NCBI GenBank assembly: GCA_021464525.1
Contig: JADRCO010000071.1
Coordinates: forward strand, 1-58,573
Reading direction: 5' to 3'
Origin: Rhizophagus sp. LPA8_4_AMF
Lineage: Eukaryota > Glomeromycota > Glomeromycetes > Glomerales > Glomeraceae
Length of the DNA: 58,573 nucleotides
Position numbers and translations under genes: made by a program. The stretch's first letter is position 1. Each line of letters opens with the position of its first letter. The notes under the pieces were generated by a model that was given only the letters and a program-made list of their open reading frames with translations, was not told the DNA's origin and made no database searches. Positions 36,607 to 47,480 of the stretch are shown piece by piece.

Positions 36607-37968
36607 TGATCCTAATCGAATATCTCTTAATGTATAAGTAAATATTTGATAAAAAATGTAATTTTTCAAAAAAAAAAAAGAGCAAGTACGTTTTAGATTG
36701 CTCTTTTATTTGTAATTATAGTTGTATTGTTACGTATTTTTACGTATATAAAAAAGTAATCAACCTGGCCTCTACGTCATATGACAAATGTATGATTTTT
36801 TATCTCAGATCATCTCCGATAACGCAAATGCATATGTCGTCAAGTGGTTCTAAATTTTCCAATTTTTTAAATTTTTTTATTAAAAAAAAAATACCTTTAT
36901 TATTAATTTAGCTATTCACCAAACTTAAAAACATGTATATAAATATGTATGTGACCTTATGTAAAAAAATTAAGTTTTGTTCTCTTATATGTATATATAT
37001 ATTATAGTGACAAATCATTTTTTTTTAATTAAAGTGTGATGTATATCAATCAATCAACACAGAAATATTTACTATTTATTTTGAATTACATATAATAAGA
37101 TATAATTGTCTTCTTTTCCTTATTTCTTTATTAGGATAAGTGTTAGGCCCACGCGAGAATTAAAATCTTGCACTACAATAATTTATTATCCGAGAAACTT
37201 ACTGGTGATTTGATACCAAAAAATGAACGTGATAAATAAAAAATGTCTGTTTATTATGTAACAAGAAAAAAAAAGCTTATTAAGAAGCGTGATGATTATG
37301 AAATAACAGGATTATCATGAATTAAAGTTTGAAAAAAATGCAGAACGATAAATGTGTTACCAATCTTTAACAATCAGTCCTTTGTTCCGAATATATTATC
37401 ATTAATGAGCATCATTGTTATCATAAACTTTTCTAAATATAATGTCACGTATTAATGGTTAATGCAATAGTTTCAATTTATTTTTCCTTTTTAATTTTAT
37501 AGATATTCATTTAGAAAATTAAAATTGACCAAATGAGGAAATACTTGAAAGAATTAAGGACAAAAAATCGTTTCGAAAATCAACCCAACATTTATTTAAC
37601 CCTTCATTTCACAAAACACCAATGATTTCTTTGTTCTGATTATATTATTATTAATCTGGTAATTGTAATTAAAGTTTAAAGTTCTAAATATAATGTCAAG
37701 TATAAATAGTTCAAGATAACTACCGGTTTGTTTCATATATAAAATTTCCTGGAAAATCTATAGATAATTATATTATTATGGTAATTATTAAATTAACCTA
37801 AACAAGGGGCACTAAATGGCGTATATATACATATATATATATTTGTTTATATATGTATATTATATATATGCTGTATAGTAAAATATAAAAAATTATTTTT
37901 TTTTTTTTTTTTAAAAAAAAAAATAAAAAAAAAAAATTATTTTTATTTATTTAAAAAAAAAAAAAATA
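36607..37968. other. AT-rich intergenic region with duplicated segments
   Basis: TTTGTTCCGAATATATTATC near 37381 and a diverged copy near 37629 (TTTGTTCTGATTATATTATT) are each followed by CTAAATATAATGTCA, indicating an old duplication of about 250 bases. A long T-run/A-run block (37887-37965) directly precedes the SAM start codon. No gene seen. Confidence 0.45.
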
Positions 37969-38220
37969 ATGTCCTCTTCTACCGAGCAAGTTAAAGGATT
38001 TGATACGGAAGAACTCATTAATTTTTTAAAAGGACGAAATTTACATCTTAACGAAACTCATTACAATGTCTTCCGTCATAAAGAGATCGCTGGGTCAGAC
38101 TTCCTTAATTATACTAGGGAAGAACTTAAAGGTCTCGGATTGGAAACAGGTCCAACAAAAAGAATCGAACAGTTGATTAATGAATTGAATACTCAAAGTA
38201 ACTATAAAATTAACTTGTAG
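37969..38220 (+). CDS. SAM-domain protein or first exon of a SAM-SAM-Myb gene
   Basis: ATG at 37969 opens MSSSTEQVKG and then a SAM domain: FDTEELINFLKGRN, LNETHYNVFRHKEIAGSDFL, TREELKGLGL, GPTKRIEQLINEL. As an unspliced frame it ends at 38220 (83 aa). At 38197/38198 there is a possible donor (A|GTAACT) in exactly the place of the donor used by the second copy (A|GTAAGT at 38649/38650). Splicing from it to an AG at 38435-38436 keeps frame (A+AA) and gives a SAM-SAM-Myb protein of 245 aa. SAM domains bind other SAM domains, or sometimes RNA (family knowledge). Which form is made cannot be told from sequence. Confidence 0.78.
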   Translation: MSSSTEQVKGFDTEELINFLKGRNLHLNETHYNVFRHKEIAGSDFLNYTREELKGLGLETGPTKRIEQLINELNTQSNYKINL

Positions 38221-38285
38221 ATAATTAAATATTTATGAATAATTATAAAATTAACCTAAAGCACTAAATGACTAATAAATATAAA

Positions 38286-38322
<37 letters not shown>
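38286..38322. repeat. (ATT)n microsatellite
   Basis: About twelve ATT units between the two SAM copies. Confidence 0.9.
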
Positions 38323-38414
38323 GCACACTTTCTCCTAGATGTGTTAAAAAAAGGTAAAAAATAAAACCATTTCGAATTTTATTTAAGAATATGCTATTAA
38401 TTTTTCTAAAATAA

Positions 38415-39450
38415 CATTTACATTACAAACCCGAAGAAGTTGAAGTATTGGATACGGAAGGGCTCATCAATTTTTTAAAAGGACGACAAAATTTACACCT
38501 TAATGAAGCTCATTATAATATCCTCCGTCATAAAGAGATCGCTGGATCAGACTTCCTTAATTATACTAAAAAAGAATTTGAAGGCTTTGGATTGAAGTCG
38601 GGACCAGCAAAAAGACTCGAACAGTTGGTTAATGAGTTGAATAATCAAAGTAAGTTCTATAAAATTTATATATTCACCAAATGTCTTTTATATATATGTA
38701 TATATTTATTTACATATTATTTATTTAACTTTAGTAATTTTAAATCTATGGACATCTGCTGTAAGTAAAAATTTTTTTAATAAGGGTAATCTTTCAATTC
38801 GTGAATTCGCCGATCACAGGATGTGATTATGATAATGAAAAAATTATGTTGAAGCATGATTACGGTTGTGTTCGTGGAAATGTGATGCCCAAAATAGCAT
38901 TGGCGAATCATGAATTGTTTAGCGAGTATTTTAATATTAATCAAGTTAATAACAAAAAAATGTAAAATAAATTTAAATAGGAAGATAATCGATTGGTAAC
39001 CGCCGTGAATCGATTTGGTTCCCGCAATTGGGATCGGATTGCTCGTAAAATGGGAAATCGTAATCCAATTGAGTGTCAAAGAAGGTTATTATCACATTAT
39101 TATATACTAATTGATAAGTTTATAACTTAATTCATTACTAAAAGCTATTTTTTTTTTTAAAAAAAAAAAAAAAGGTGGAATCTGATAAATTTTAATGGTA
39201 AGGTAACTTTTATGTAGCGATAAACTTTTTGCGAATAACTCTAATATAATTGTACATATTATAGCTAATCGGTCGAATAGATTATATCTTAATAGAAATC
39301 CAGGTAAGAATTTAAATTTAAATGTTTTATATATTCCTATTACAAGGTATTAAATATCTTACCGTTATTGATCAAAATACAGTACCTACGAACCATCGAA
39401 TGACACTAGAATATATTTTGAATACAGTTAATTCAAGCACACATTCTTGA
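38415..39450 (+). CDS. SAM-Myb fusion protein
   Basis: A SAM domain (DTEGLINFLKGRQN ... KRLEQLVNELNNQ, exon to 38649) is joined through exons 38735-38760, 38981-39084, 39175-39197, 39265-39303 and 39347-39450 to a Myb repeat of the array type. The joined reading is NNQ-IILNLWTSA-EDNRLVTAVN, GSRNWDRIARKMG, IECQRR-RWNLINFN, then a basic linker (RSNRLYLNRNP) and the motif NHRMTLEYILN. Every join is in frame. The SAM exon replaces the short exon 1 of other members. No in-frame ATG exists between the upstream stop (38412) and the SAM domain; the position of the first copy's ATG has changed. So the message must start in the first SAM copy (see 37969), start at a non-AUG codon, or this copy is not translated. 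Confidence 0.8.
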
Positions 39451-39743
39451 TTAAAACAGAATCACAAAAAAAATTCTTACAGAGTTAAGGCTCTAAAAAA
39501 TTTTTAAAAGTAGCTATTAGTAATGATTTTCTATGTCTAATCTTCTAATATTAAATTTTCTTTTTTCATTTCTAATTTTCTCAAAAATTAACTCCAAAGA
39601 AATGTTATAAAAATTCTTCAAAATAATAATAATCATCTATATTCCCTTCAATTAAAACACCAGTTAATAAAATATGATAAAATATTAGATGAGCAAACAG
39701 AAAGATTATTTTACATAAAAATATATAGAAATAAGATCACGTA

Positions 39744-40342
39744 CAGACTACTCGCTTTATAACGAAGTGAGTGGTTTGGCTAATCAGGCTTTCGTTATAA
39801 AAAATTCGTTAACATGATGTGAAAATCTGGTATAACTCGGTATATTGCAGTAAATTGTTTAATACTGATAACGCATGTAACACAAAATATCTTCGTTATA
39901 TTAAATAAAAATTCGTTATGAACAAAAATTCGTTATAATAATATATTTATAATATCGGTATTATGTATACACCGATGTAAATTACTTCATCGGTATAAAA
40001 AAAAGTATAAAAAAGTATAAGTTCATCGGTGTATACGTCATACACAATGAGATTCCATGGGTATCTAATAAATACTCCATATACACCGTGCCTTGGGGGC
40101 CTCCCGAAGGGAGGGGAGCATCGGTGAATATTTCAGTTATTCATTGATACCCATGGAATAACAAGTATATATTTTATATACACTGGTTATAGACTTACTT
40201 CGTTAAACGGTATACAGCATTTTACTAGTAATCTTCGGTATAACAAGATTTTTTTTTATATGAATAAATTGGTACAACACCAAAGGTTCGCTATATTAAG
40301 AAATTCGTTAAATCAAAATTCGTTGTAAAGCGAGTGGGACTG
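39744..40342. mobile_element. Non-autonomous pogo/Tigger-like element
   Basis: The ends begin CAGACTACTCGCTTTATAAC on the left and, in reverse complement, CAGTCCCACTCGCTTTACAA on the right. Both are followed by GAA and flanked by TA on both sides (39742-39743, 40343-40344). CAGT-like termini with a TA duplication are typical of the pogo/Tigger group (established knowledge). TTCGTTA is repeated many times near both ends, plausibly as transposase-binding sites. 599 bases, no coding capacity. A separate foldback is nested at 40052-40159. Confidence 0.8.
40052..40159. repeat. Foldback element nested in the pogo-like element
   Basis: ATTCCATGGGTATC at 40052-40065 is the exact inverse of GATACCCATGGAAT at 40146-40159. 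Pairing continues inward imperfectly (CACCG against CGGTG) to a GC-rich centre, GGCCTCCCGAAGGGAGG. 108 bases, clearly more GC-rich in the middle than its surroundings. Confidence 0.75.
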
Positions 40343-42735
40343 TATAAATTATTCAAATCCCTTTTTAGTATCTTAAAAAAAAGTAAAATAAACATACAAA
40401 AATTCCGTGATGTCTGACCAGGATTGGTTGTCGTGATGACCCAAAAATCGCGCGTGATTTTTCACGATTTTTTCGCAAATTCGCGATTGGCTGAAATTAA
40501 CGTAATTTCGGCCAAAATTGTCTATATTTCTAAAGTCGTAAGGCGCCACTTTTGTCCATAATTTTAGCCGGAATTATTTTGGCAGCAAAATCATTATCAC
40601 ATGGTTATCTAGACATCCAATCAAATTTAATATCGTGAAAATCGTGAAATCGCAAAAAAATCGGGATAAAATCTCCTATGTCTTACCTAAAGGTGAATTT
40701 CGGAACTTACTAAGGCCATAAATGACTAAGAGTAGGGATTGTCTCGGATATCGGAAGATCGGATATAATAAGTCCGCCACGGGATAATCTATAATCTATG
40801 GCGGATCGTATGTCGTTCCCTTATTCCTATCAATAAGTCCCATTTTGAAATCCATTAATATGATTATCACTTGGCTTGTTATTTTTACTATTTGGATTTA
40901 AATTTAATAAAGCTTTTGGTAAATCCTTGTACGTAAAATAAGTAATAATACTACTCAAAACTTCTAAGTTCTAACCAATAAAAGGAATGTGTATTTTTTA
41001 ATAAGTTAAAATCATCTTTTAAAAAAAGCTTATAGGATCAGAGAGCCTATCCATCTTTAAAAATAATTTTTCTATTTAATCCTTAAAATAGATTAATTTG
41101 ATAATTTCAAATTTTCGCTCGAAATAGTAGACAAGGAGTTCTTTAATGTTCTCAATTCTCGTAAGAACTGTGGGAAATTGGGAAATGGATTATTTAATAT
41201 TTTAAATGTGCAACCCAAATTATTTTCTGATATCAAGTCATAATTCTAATATATTCTCACTCCCTATTTCCTCTAATTTTATAAGTGAAGATTATTTCCA
41301 AGTTGAAGTTGAGTTAATTGAGTTTGTAATTGTTGAATAGTTTGTAATTTTTTGACGGTCTAACTAGAGACATCAAATTACTTAATACGGAGATAATATT
41401 AATATTTAAGGTTTTAAAATTTGTAATTAATATACCATACCTATCAAAATTACCGAATCATTTAAGGTTTAAAATTTGTCAGAGGATACATATCGATAAT
41501 TATCATACTTAAAATATTACAATGAAAACACAACATTGATCAGAGTGTTAAGAATTTATGATCTCAACGAATTACCGGGTATCACTAATGGATACATTCA
41601 AGAAAATTTCATTGATTAATAAAATTTATTACTAGCGGATAAGCGGAAACTGCAAATACTATTGAACCATTAAAATTTACCTTCAGCCATTACAAGTAAT
41701 TTGACAAGTAATAATTTGCGATAGGTTCAACTCAATCCGGGGATAACCGACTATCAAACTCTAATGGGAAATAAAACTATGTCATATTTGTGAAACAGCT
41801 CTTGTTAGGAATAAGAAGCTGTATTGTATTAACTTTTAGAGATTACAAACAAACAAAAGGAGCTTATATAAAAGTCGAGATGTTTCATATTTTCATGCAA
41901 GCATTGATAATTGAGCTTATTATGGTGGATGATAAACAGTAAATCATTAAAATAAAGGCAAAATTGAAAGGAAAAAAAAAAAATTTCTCGAACTTCCATT
42001 ATGTTTCGCAATTAACTTTTCAGAGAAAGTGTAAAGTTAAGATATACAACTCCTTTACTTTTATATGCAAATATGAAAAATTTCATTGTCATACTTATAA
42101 ATATAGAACATTTATCCGTGTATCAGGATTTTATGAATGACTTTTTAAATTTGGAAATGTTGTTGTAAATCTCAACGAACATTTGCTTTTTTGAAATGTT
42201 TGTAATACAGATAGTCCGAAATATTTGCTGTTATGAAACTTATTAATTCGTTAGTATCTACTTTTTAAGTATAAAGCTTGCATAAAAGATTAATAATTAC
42301 AACTTAAGTAATACGTTGTACAATTATTTATAAATAAATTGAACTTTACCATAACTATCTTACCTTTTTCTGGAGATATGAGACCGAAAAAAAAACCAAA
42401 AAAAAATTTCGGATAATGCTAATTTTACACAACAAGTGAATCAGCCCCGATCAGTCACTAACTACTACGCCTTTGAAAAAATTATTTCTTGATCTATCCT
42501 ATTAGTATTACTTTATTTATTACAATTGAAAAATGGTGCTTTCCGTTTTAATATCAAAATAACTATTATAATTGGAAAGCTTTGAAAGAAGATTATTATA
42601 TAAATAATTCAAAATTTTTCTATAAAAAACGACCGGTTTCGATAATTTTTGAAAATATCGCAATTAGTTTTCTAATTGAAAATCGTTATTCCAGTAAATA
42701 TATTTCGTTATTCGTACAATTATTCATCTATTAAA

Positions 42736-43653
42736 ATGACACCAAATGTTCTCAGAGGATTATGGAATGAATCGGTAAGTATACATATGATGTTTAAATG
42801 TAATGAGAATTAATTTATGGTAAATGTATTCTTCTTGACCCGTACGACATAAGTCAAGTCCGATGATTTCGTACTTATATTGACGGAATAATTTGATTTT
42901 CCACGTGTTTTGTTTACGCCAGATTTCCTTTTTGATATTTTTTAATTAATTATTATTTTTTTTTTTACAGGAGGACAGACGTCTTCGTTACCTCGTAAAG
43001 CAATTCAGAATTTATCATGAACAGGAAGAGCAGATCTCTTGGGCAAGTATCTCCTATTACATGGGAACACGAACGGCTAAACAATGTAGAGAACGGTAAA
43101 TTATTAATCTATCTACTTTTTAATATATGCACAATAATGTCATCACACATATTTAACTTATTGTATCTACATTATTTTAGATGGATAAACCATTTGAATG
43201 AAACTAGTAAGTTGAAACATATGTTACATATTTCTTACGCATAGTTGTGCATCAAATTGTAAACCCTAAACCCTTACTTAACCATTACCAATCCTAAACT
43301 GCAGTTGCTCGAATTTTCTATTAAACACCCAAATCGATGATATAATTGATGCAGACTATGATATAATAATCTGTACTGAAATCGTGTTCGTTCTAAAGTT
43401 TGATATGAATCTTTTTTTTTTTTTGTCTTTAGTAAATAAATCTCCATTGTCTGAGGAAGAGGAACGTTACATATTAACACTAAGTCGACTACAGCCTGAT
43501 TTAACTTACGTCCAAATTTCCGAAAAATTGCCCGGGAGAACTCCATTAATTGTCAAGAATTTCATTTACAGAGATAGAGCAAAAAAGACTAAATCCGCTT
43601 TGAGAATAAGAAATAAGATGAGATTGTCGAATATGTTAAATCCGAGAACTTAA
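42736..43653 (+). CDS. Two-repeat Myb-like protein, intermediate gene structure
   Basis: Four exons: 42736-42774, 42971-43095, 43181-43206 and 43433-43653; 136 aa, in frame. Repeat 1: LRGLWNES-EDRRLRYLVK, a slightly longer loop (EQEEQ), ISWASISYYMG, AKQCRERWINHLN. Repeat 2: KSPLSEEEERYIL, TYVQISEKLPG, LIVKNFIYRDRAKKTK. The tail is short and basic and ends NMLNPRT. Unlike the genes at 5099 and 10443, this one keeps the phase-2 intron inside the first repeat that all single-repeat genes have, and also the phase-1 intron after HLN. It therefore links the two classes. Confidence 0.87.
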
Positions 43654-45044
43654 CCCGATTTTTTCTTTTTTTTTTACAAAAAAATAATGATGATATTACG
43701 ACAAAATATAAGAATAACGATTAATCACCAACTACCGAAAGAGATTTTCGCTGGGATGATAATTTAATAACGAACAATTATCAAATCGTATACTTTATTC
43801 GCATTTAATTTTTTTTTATCTCTACTTTTTTTTTTTAATTAATTATAACCCATTAGCATTATAAAAATTACGTTAACCTAAGTACTTTTAATAATTATAA
43901 CCATTAATATTATAAGAATTACGATTAATCTTAGTGCACAACATTATGAAATTATGTATTATTTATTATATAAGTTTCAAATTTTTAAGAATTAACCTAT
44001 GTATATTAGTACTATTAAGCTTTTAAACCGATTATTATGATTATAAAATGATTATAAGAAATACAAATATTTAATATATGTAATTTATAAGATTTGATTT
44101 TATAAGCGTAAGATAAGACGACAATTTTTTTTAAAAAAATATATACAGTAGATTGTCATAACAAATATTTTTATTTTTATAAATAACAAAAAATAAAGAA
44201 ATCTATTTATGCATACAATTAAATTCCTGAAAGATTTAGATCTTCGAGTTAATCTGTAACGATAATTTTTTAAAATGTGAGAAAGCAATTAAAAGTGTTG
44301 TACGAATATCCAGAAAATGCAGTTTACCAGAATAATAATCACGTGCAAGTTATTTCAATCATTGAATAACCGACGGTTAAACCTTTTGCCAGTTTTGCCA
44401 GGACACTGTAACTTGGATATAATTATAATAAACAATGTAAGCTTCTGAGATAGAAAAGGACCCAGAGACTTATAATAGACGTGACCGGTGCATAACTAGA
44501 TAAATTCTTATTAAAAAAATGCTGATTGTTATATTATAAGTAAAGTTAATAAACTACAATTTTTATCAATCTTTTACTCGCAGCTGATTGGTTAAAAATG
44601 GAGATCACAATTGTAGAAGGAATTAAATCACATGACACTACAGTTTACAACCGTTAAAGCAGTTAGAATCACGTGACTTTTTTTTAAAAAAAGATAAACT
44701 TTTTATTATATATATACCCTTCTAAGCAAACATATACTAGGTGCATTTTGGCCTGGTCCGCAAGTTTACTTAGAGCACTAGATCACCGTTTTTGATAAAT
44801 TCATTTCGTTTATCCTTTTTTTTGGATATGATCGGCAAAATTCATTCGCTCATATGTAAAGTCAAAACAATATTCAAAATCCACTTTCTTCCCCTAAATA
44901 AACTTGCAGAGCAGGCCAAATACACTTATTTTATGATTCAGTTTAAGGTCACATTAATTTTAATTTATAAAATTTATCAAATCATAATAATTTAAATCAC
45001 GTGATTCTACCCGCCCCTTTTTTAGTATGACCTTCGGAAATTAG
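43654..45044. other. AT-rich intergenic region
   Basis: No gene supported; short frames at 44100-44288 and 44792-44995 match nothing. Confidence 0.4.
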
Positions 45045-45412
45045 TTAAGAGCAATAGTAGTTCTATCTTAAATATTGGTTAATGGATTAAAATGAGAGGA
45101 AGGGATCAATTTATAGACTCTATCAAACAAATGAACATAAATAATTAGACTTGACAATTCCATTATTATGAATCCATTTTCAGTTATAAATAATTTAGAT
45201 CTTAGTAAAAAAAAAAAATATCAATTTATTGAAATTTATTTGCATGAATTAAATGATGATGATAAAATAAAATTAAAAGAATTTGGAATATGAATTTTTT
45301 TTTTTTTTGAATATCAATGTTGTACTTCCTTTTTTTTTGGATTTCACGCTGGTTTAGTTTTTACCCAATTTTAACCTAACCTTAACTGGGGATATTGTGT
45401 ATTACTCCCTTT

Positions 45413-45520
45413 TTGTTGATCAATATCTGTGCAAAGGAGGAGCCAGATAATATGTTGATCAATATCTGTGCAAAGGAGCCGAAAAGTAAGTTGATCAATA
45501 TTTGTTCATCTATGTTAATC
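45413..45520. repeat. Short minisatellite (GTTGATCAATATCTGTGCAA)
   Basis: GTTGATCAATATCTGTGCAA occurs at 45415 and 45453, with a degenerate third copy at 45491. A corresponding set is in the duplicated copy at 46290-46400. Confidence 0.7.
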
Positions 45521-45915
45521 AATGTTTATAATACGGGATTGATTACGTAAAGTCCGTCATTTTTAAAAATGGCATATGCGAAGAACGGGCATAATAAGAT
45601 ATTTCTTTATATTTATGATAAATAAATGCATATTTAAAGAGAATTAAAATTTTGTTACAATAAATTACAATGTAATTTCACATAAAATAAAGATAATTGA
45701 ACTAACATAGTATCATTGAAACGAGTTGTTTGATATGATTGTCCAAAATTAATAACGTAAAAACAATTAAAATATTTTCGTTGCTGCGCAGTGCTGCGCC
45801 GCTGATCCAACGCGAAAAAGAATAGAAGGAAGAATTTAGGCTGGGTAACACGAAGATGCTAAAATTAATAATTAAGTTGGAACGTTTAAACATTAATAAT
45901 ATAATTAAATATAAC

Positions 45916-46095
45916 CTGTTTTGGAAACTTCTCGAGATGTATTATTTCAGCTGACCAAATCCATTCACGGTAATGATTAACCGATTATCAAATTATTTTT
46001 TATTTTAATTTATAATATATCAGATATGATAATATTAACAGAAAAAAAAATAAACAATAGATAACATATAGGATTAGCTGTGTCCGTGAACTCAT
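45916..46095 (-). pseudogene. Broken copy of the minus-strand Myb gene
   Basis: Exon 1 copy: ATG at 46095 (MSSRTQL), followed by a decayed donor (GTTTAT). Exon 2 copy (45989-45916) reads DNRLIITVNGFGQL and then hits a TGA where the intact copy has Trp, with a deletion of about ten bases just before it. The end (AAACAG) still aligns to the donor region of the intact copy. Confidence 0.65.
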
Positions 46096-46863
46096 ATCCT
46101 TATCGGCATAAATGCGATAAAAAAGAAATAATAAATACAACTGTAAGTTATAAGAGTAATAGTAGACATATGTTGATGGATTAAAACAATTGGATCATAA
46201 ATAAATAGACTTTGGAATTTCACGCTAGTTTTGTTTTTACCTAATTTTAATCCAATCCTAACTGGGAATATCGTGATTTACTCCCTTATTGTTGATCAAT
46301 ATCTGTGCAAAGTAGGAGCCAAGAAGTATGTTGATCAAATATTTGTGCTAAGTAGGAACGGGGAAACAAAAGATCTGTTGATCAATATTTTGGTGCGTTT
46401 AACATTGAAATCAATATTTTTTATACGGGATTGATTACGTAAAAGTCCATCATTTTTAAATGGCATATACAAAGAACGGACATAATAAGATATTTTTATT
46501 TATGTTAATTAAAAAGTACATTTAAAATGGTGATGAATGTCAAAATTCCAAATTATTGTGTTATACATTGCTATAATAAAGTCGATTATTTATTAATTTA
46601 AAATATAATCTAATGTCATCCTGATATCACGATGTGTCGGTATATTTGAAGCTGTATTTCGACTAAAGAGAATTAAAACTTTGTTAATTACAATAAATTA
46701 CAATGTAATTTAACATAAAAATTGAAGGTAATTAAACTAACATAGCACTTCTGAAACGAGGAGTTTGGCGATAACTGACAACTATTATCAAAAAAGAACC
46801 TGATTAAAATGTAATGTTTTACATTTTTTTAAAACAACAACAATAATAATAATAATTGATTAC

Positions 46864-47479
46864 CTCTAAGTCTTCGATTCATTCTTGGCCTATGGATGGA
46901 GCTAAAGTTATGATTAATTTGTAAGATCATAAAAGCTGATATTTTTGAAATGGAAAACATTGAAAAATTAACACATGTGATCACGTGGACTGCCACCGTA
47001 AATTATTGGGGTGCTTACCACCGTAAATAATCCAACTCCATCTTTTAGATAAAAATAAAATAATTGTTTAATATAATTGAATATTGTACGATTAAAGAAC
47101 GTTCCAAATTAAATAATTTTTCGTTGCTGCGCAGTACTGCGCTACTGACGCAAACACGTTAAAAAGGAAGGTCGAGCAACACCAAACCTAATTATTAAGT
47201 TGAAACGTCCTAAAACATTAATAATATAATAAATATCATGGTCGCACCTGTTTCGACATTCTCTCGGACTACGAGTTGCAACTTCACGAGAAATATTATT
47301 CCAACTACGGTTACGAATACTAAACCGATTCACGGCAATGATTAACCGATTATCCTCCTTAAAAAAATACATTTTCAATAATAAGATATAATAACTGAAT
47401 GTAATAGAAAGAAAAATGAAAATATCTTTCTTACAATAGGTAACCATGACGAATTAGAATATGATAATTGTGTATTCAT
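46864..47479 (-). pseudogene. Myb-like gene, intact Myb exons, frameshifted 3' part
   Basis: Exon 1 47479-47435 (MNTQLSYSNSSWLPI, GTAAGA donor), exon 2 47357-47248 (EDNRLIIAVN, RSWNNISREVA, RECRN) and exon 3 47041-47019 (RWSWIIYG, GTAAGC donor) join in frame with the family's phases 0, 2 and 1. The exon lengths match the 38.4-kb gene (exon 3 is 23 bases in both). A candidate exon 4 (46901-46864, HRPRMNRRLRG) resembles that of the gene at 35837 but is out of frame with exon 3. I found no C-terminal motif further on. It is most likely decaying, though an unrecognised exon could rescue it. Confidence 0.6.
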
Positions 47480-47480
47480 T

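Larger units (their letters stand above)
37793..38700 (+). repeat. Tandem duplication of a SAM exon and its upstream flank
   Basis: ATTAACCTAAACAAGGGGCACTAAATG at 37791 recurs, shortened, at 38251 (ATTAACCTAAAGCACTAAATG). The SAM coding sequences that follow (Asp codon at 38002 and at 38451) are about 85% alike. The offset of about 450-460 bases is constant, so promoter flank and first exon were copied together. Only the second copy is followed by Myb exons. Confidence 0.8.
39451..42735. other. Intergenic region with a pogo-like element
   Basis: Apart from the element at 39744-40342, no gene was found. At 40400-40690 there is unusually GC-richer sequence with short inverted repeats (for example GGCCAAAATT ... 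AATTTTAGCC), probably a further decayed element. The frame at 41829-42011 is not convincing. Confidence 0.45.
45045..47480. repeat. Tandem duplication carrying a minus-strand Myb gene
   Basis: Copy A is about 45045-46150 and copy B about 46155-47480. Shared blocks include TTTCACGCT (45342 and 46218), CTCCCTTNTTGTTGATCAAT, ACGGGATTGATTACGTAAA, CGTTGCTGCGCAGT, and the Myb exon with its start. Copy B keeps open Myb exons; copy A does not. Divergence with indels indicates an old event. Confidence 0.78.

Noticed and set aside
38286-38322. Array-like repeat between the SAM copies
   Set aside because: Simple (ATT)n, not a CRISPR or spaced repeat array.
38777-39079. 100-codon minus-strand frame
   Set aside because: Antisense to the Myb exon of the SAM-Myb gene; no domain of its own.
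43274-43546. 90-codon minus-strand frame
   Set aside because: Antisense shadow of the last exon of the Myb gene at 42736.
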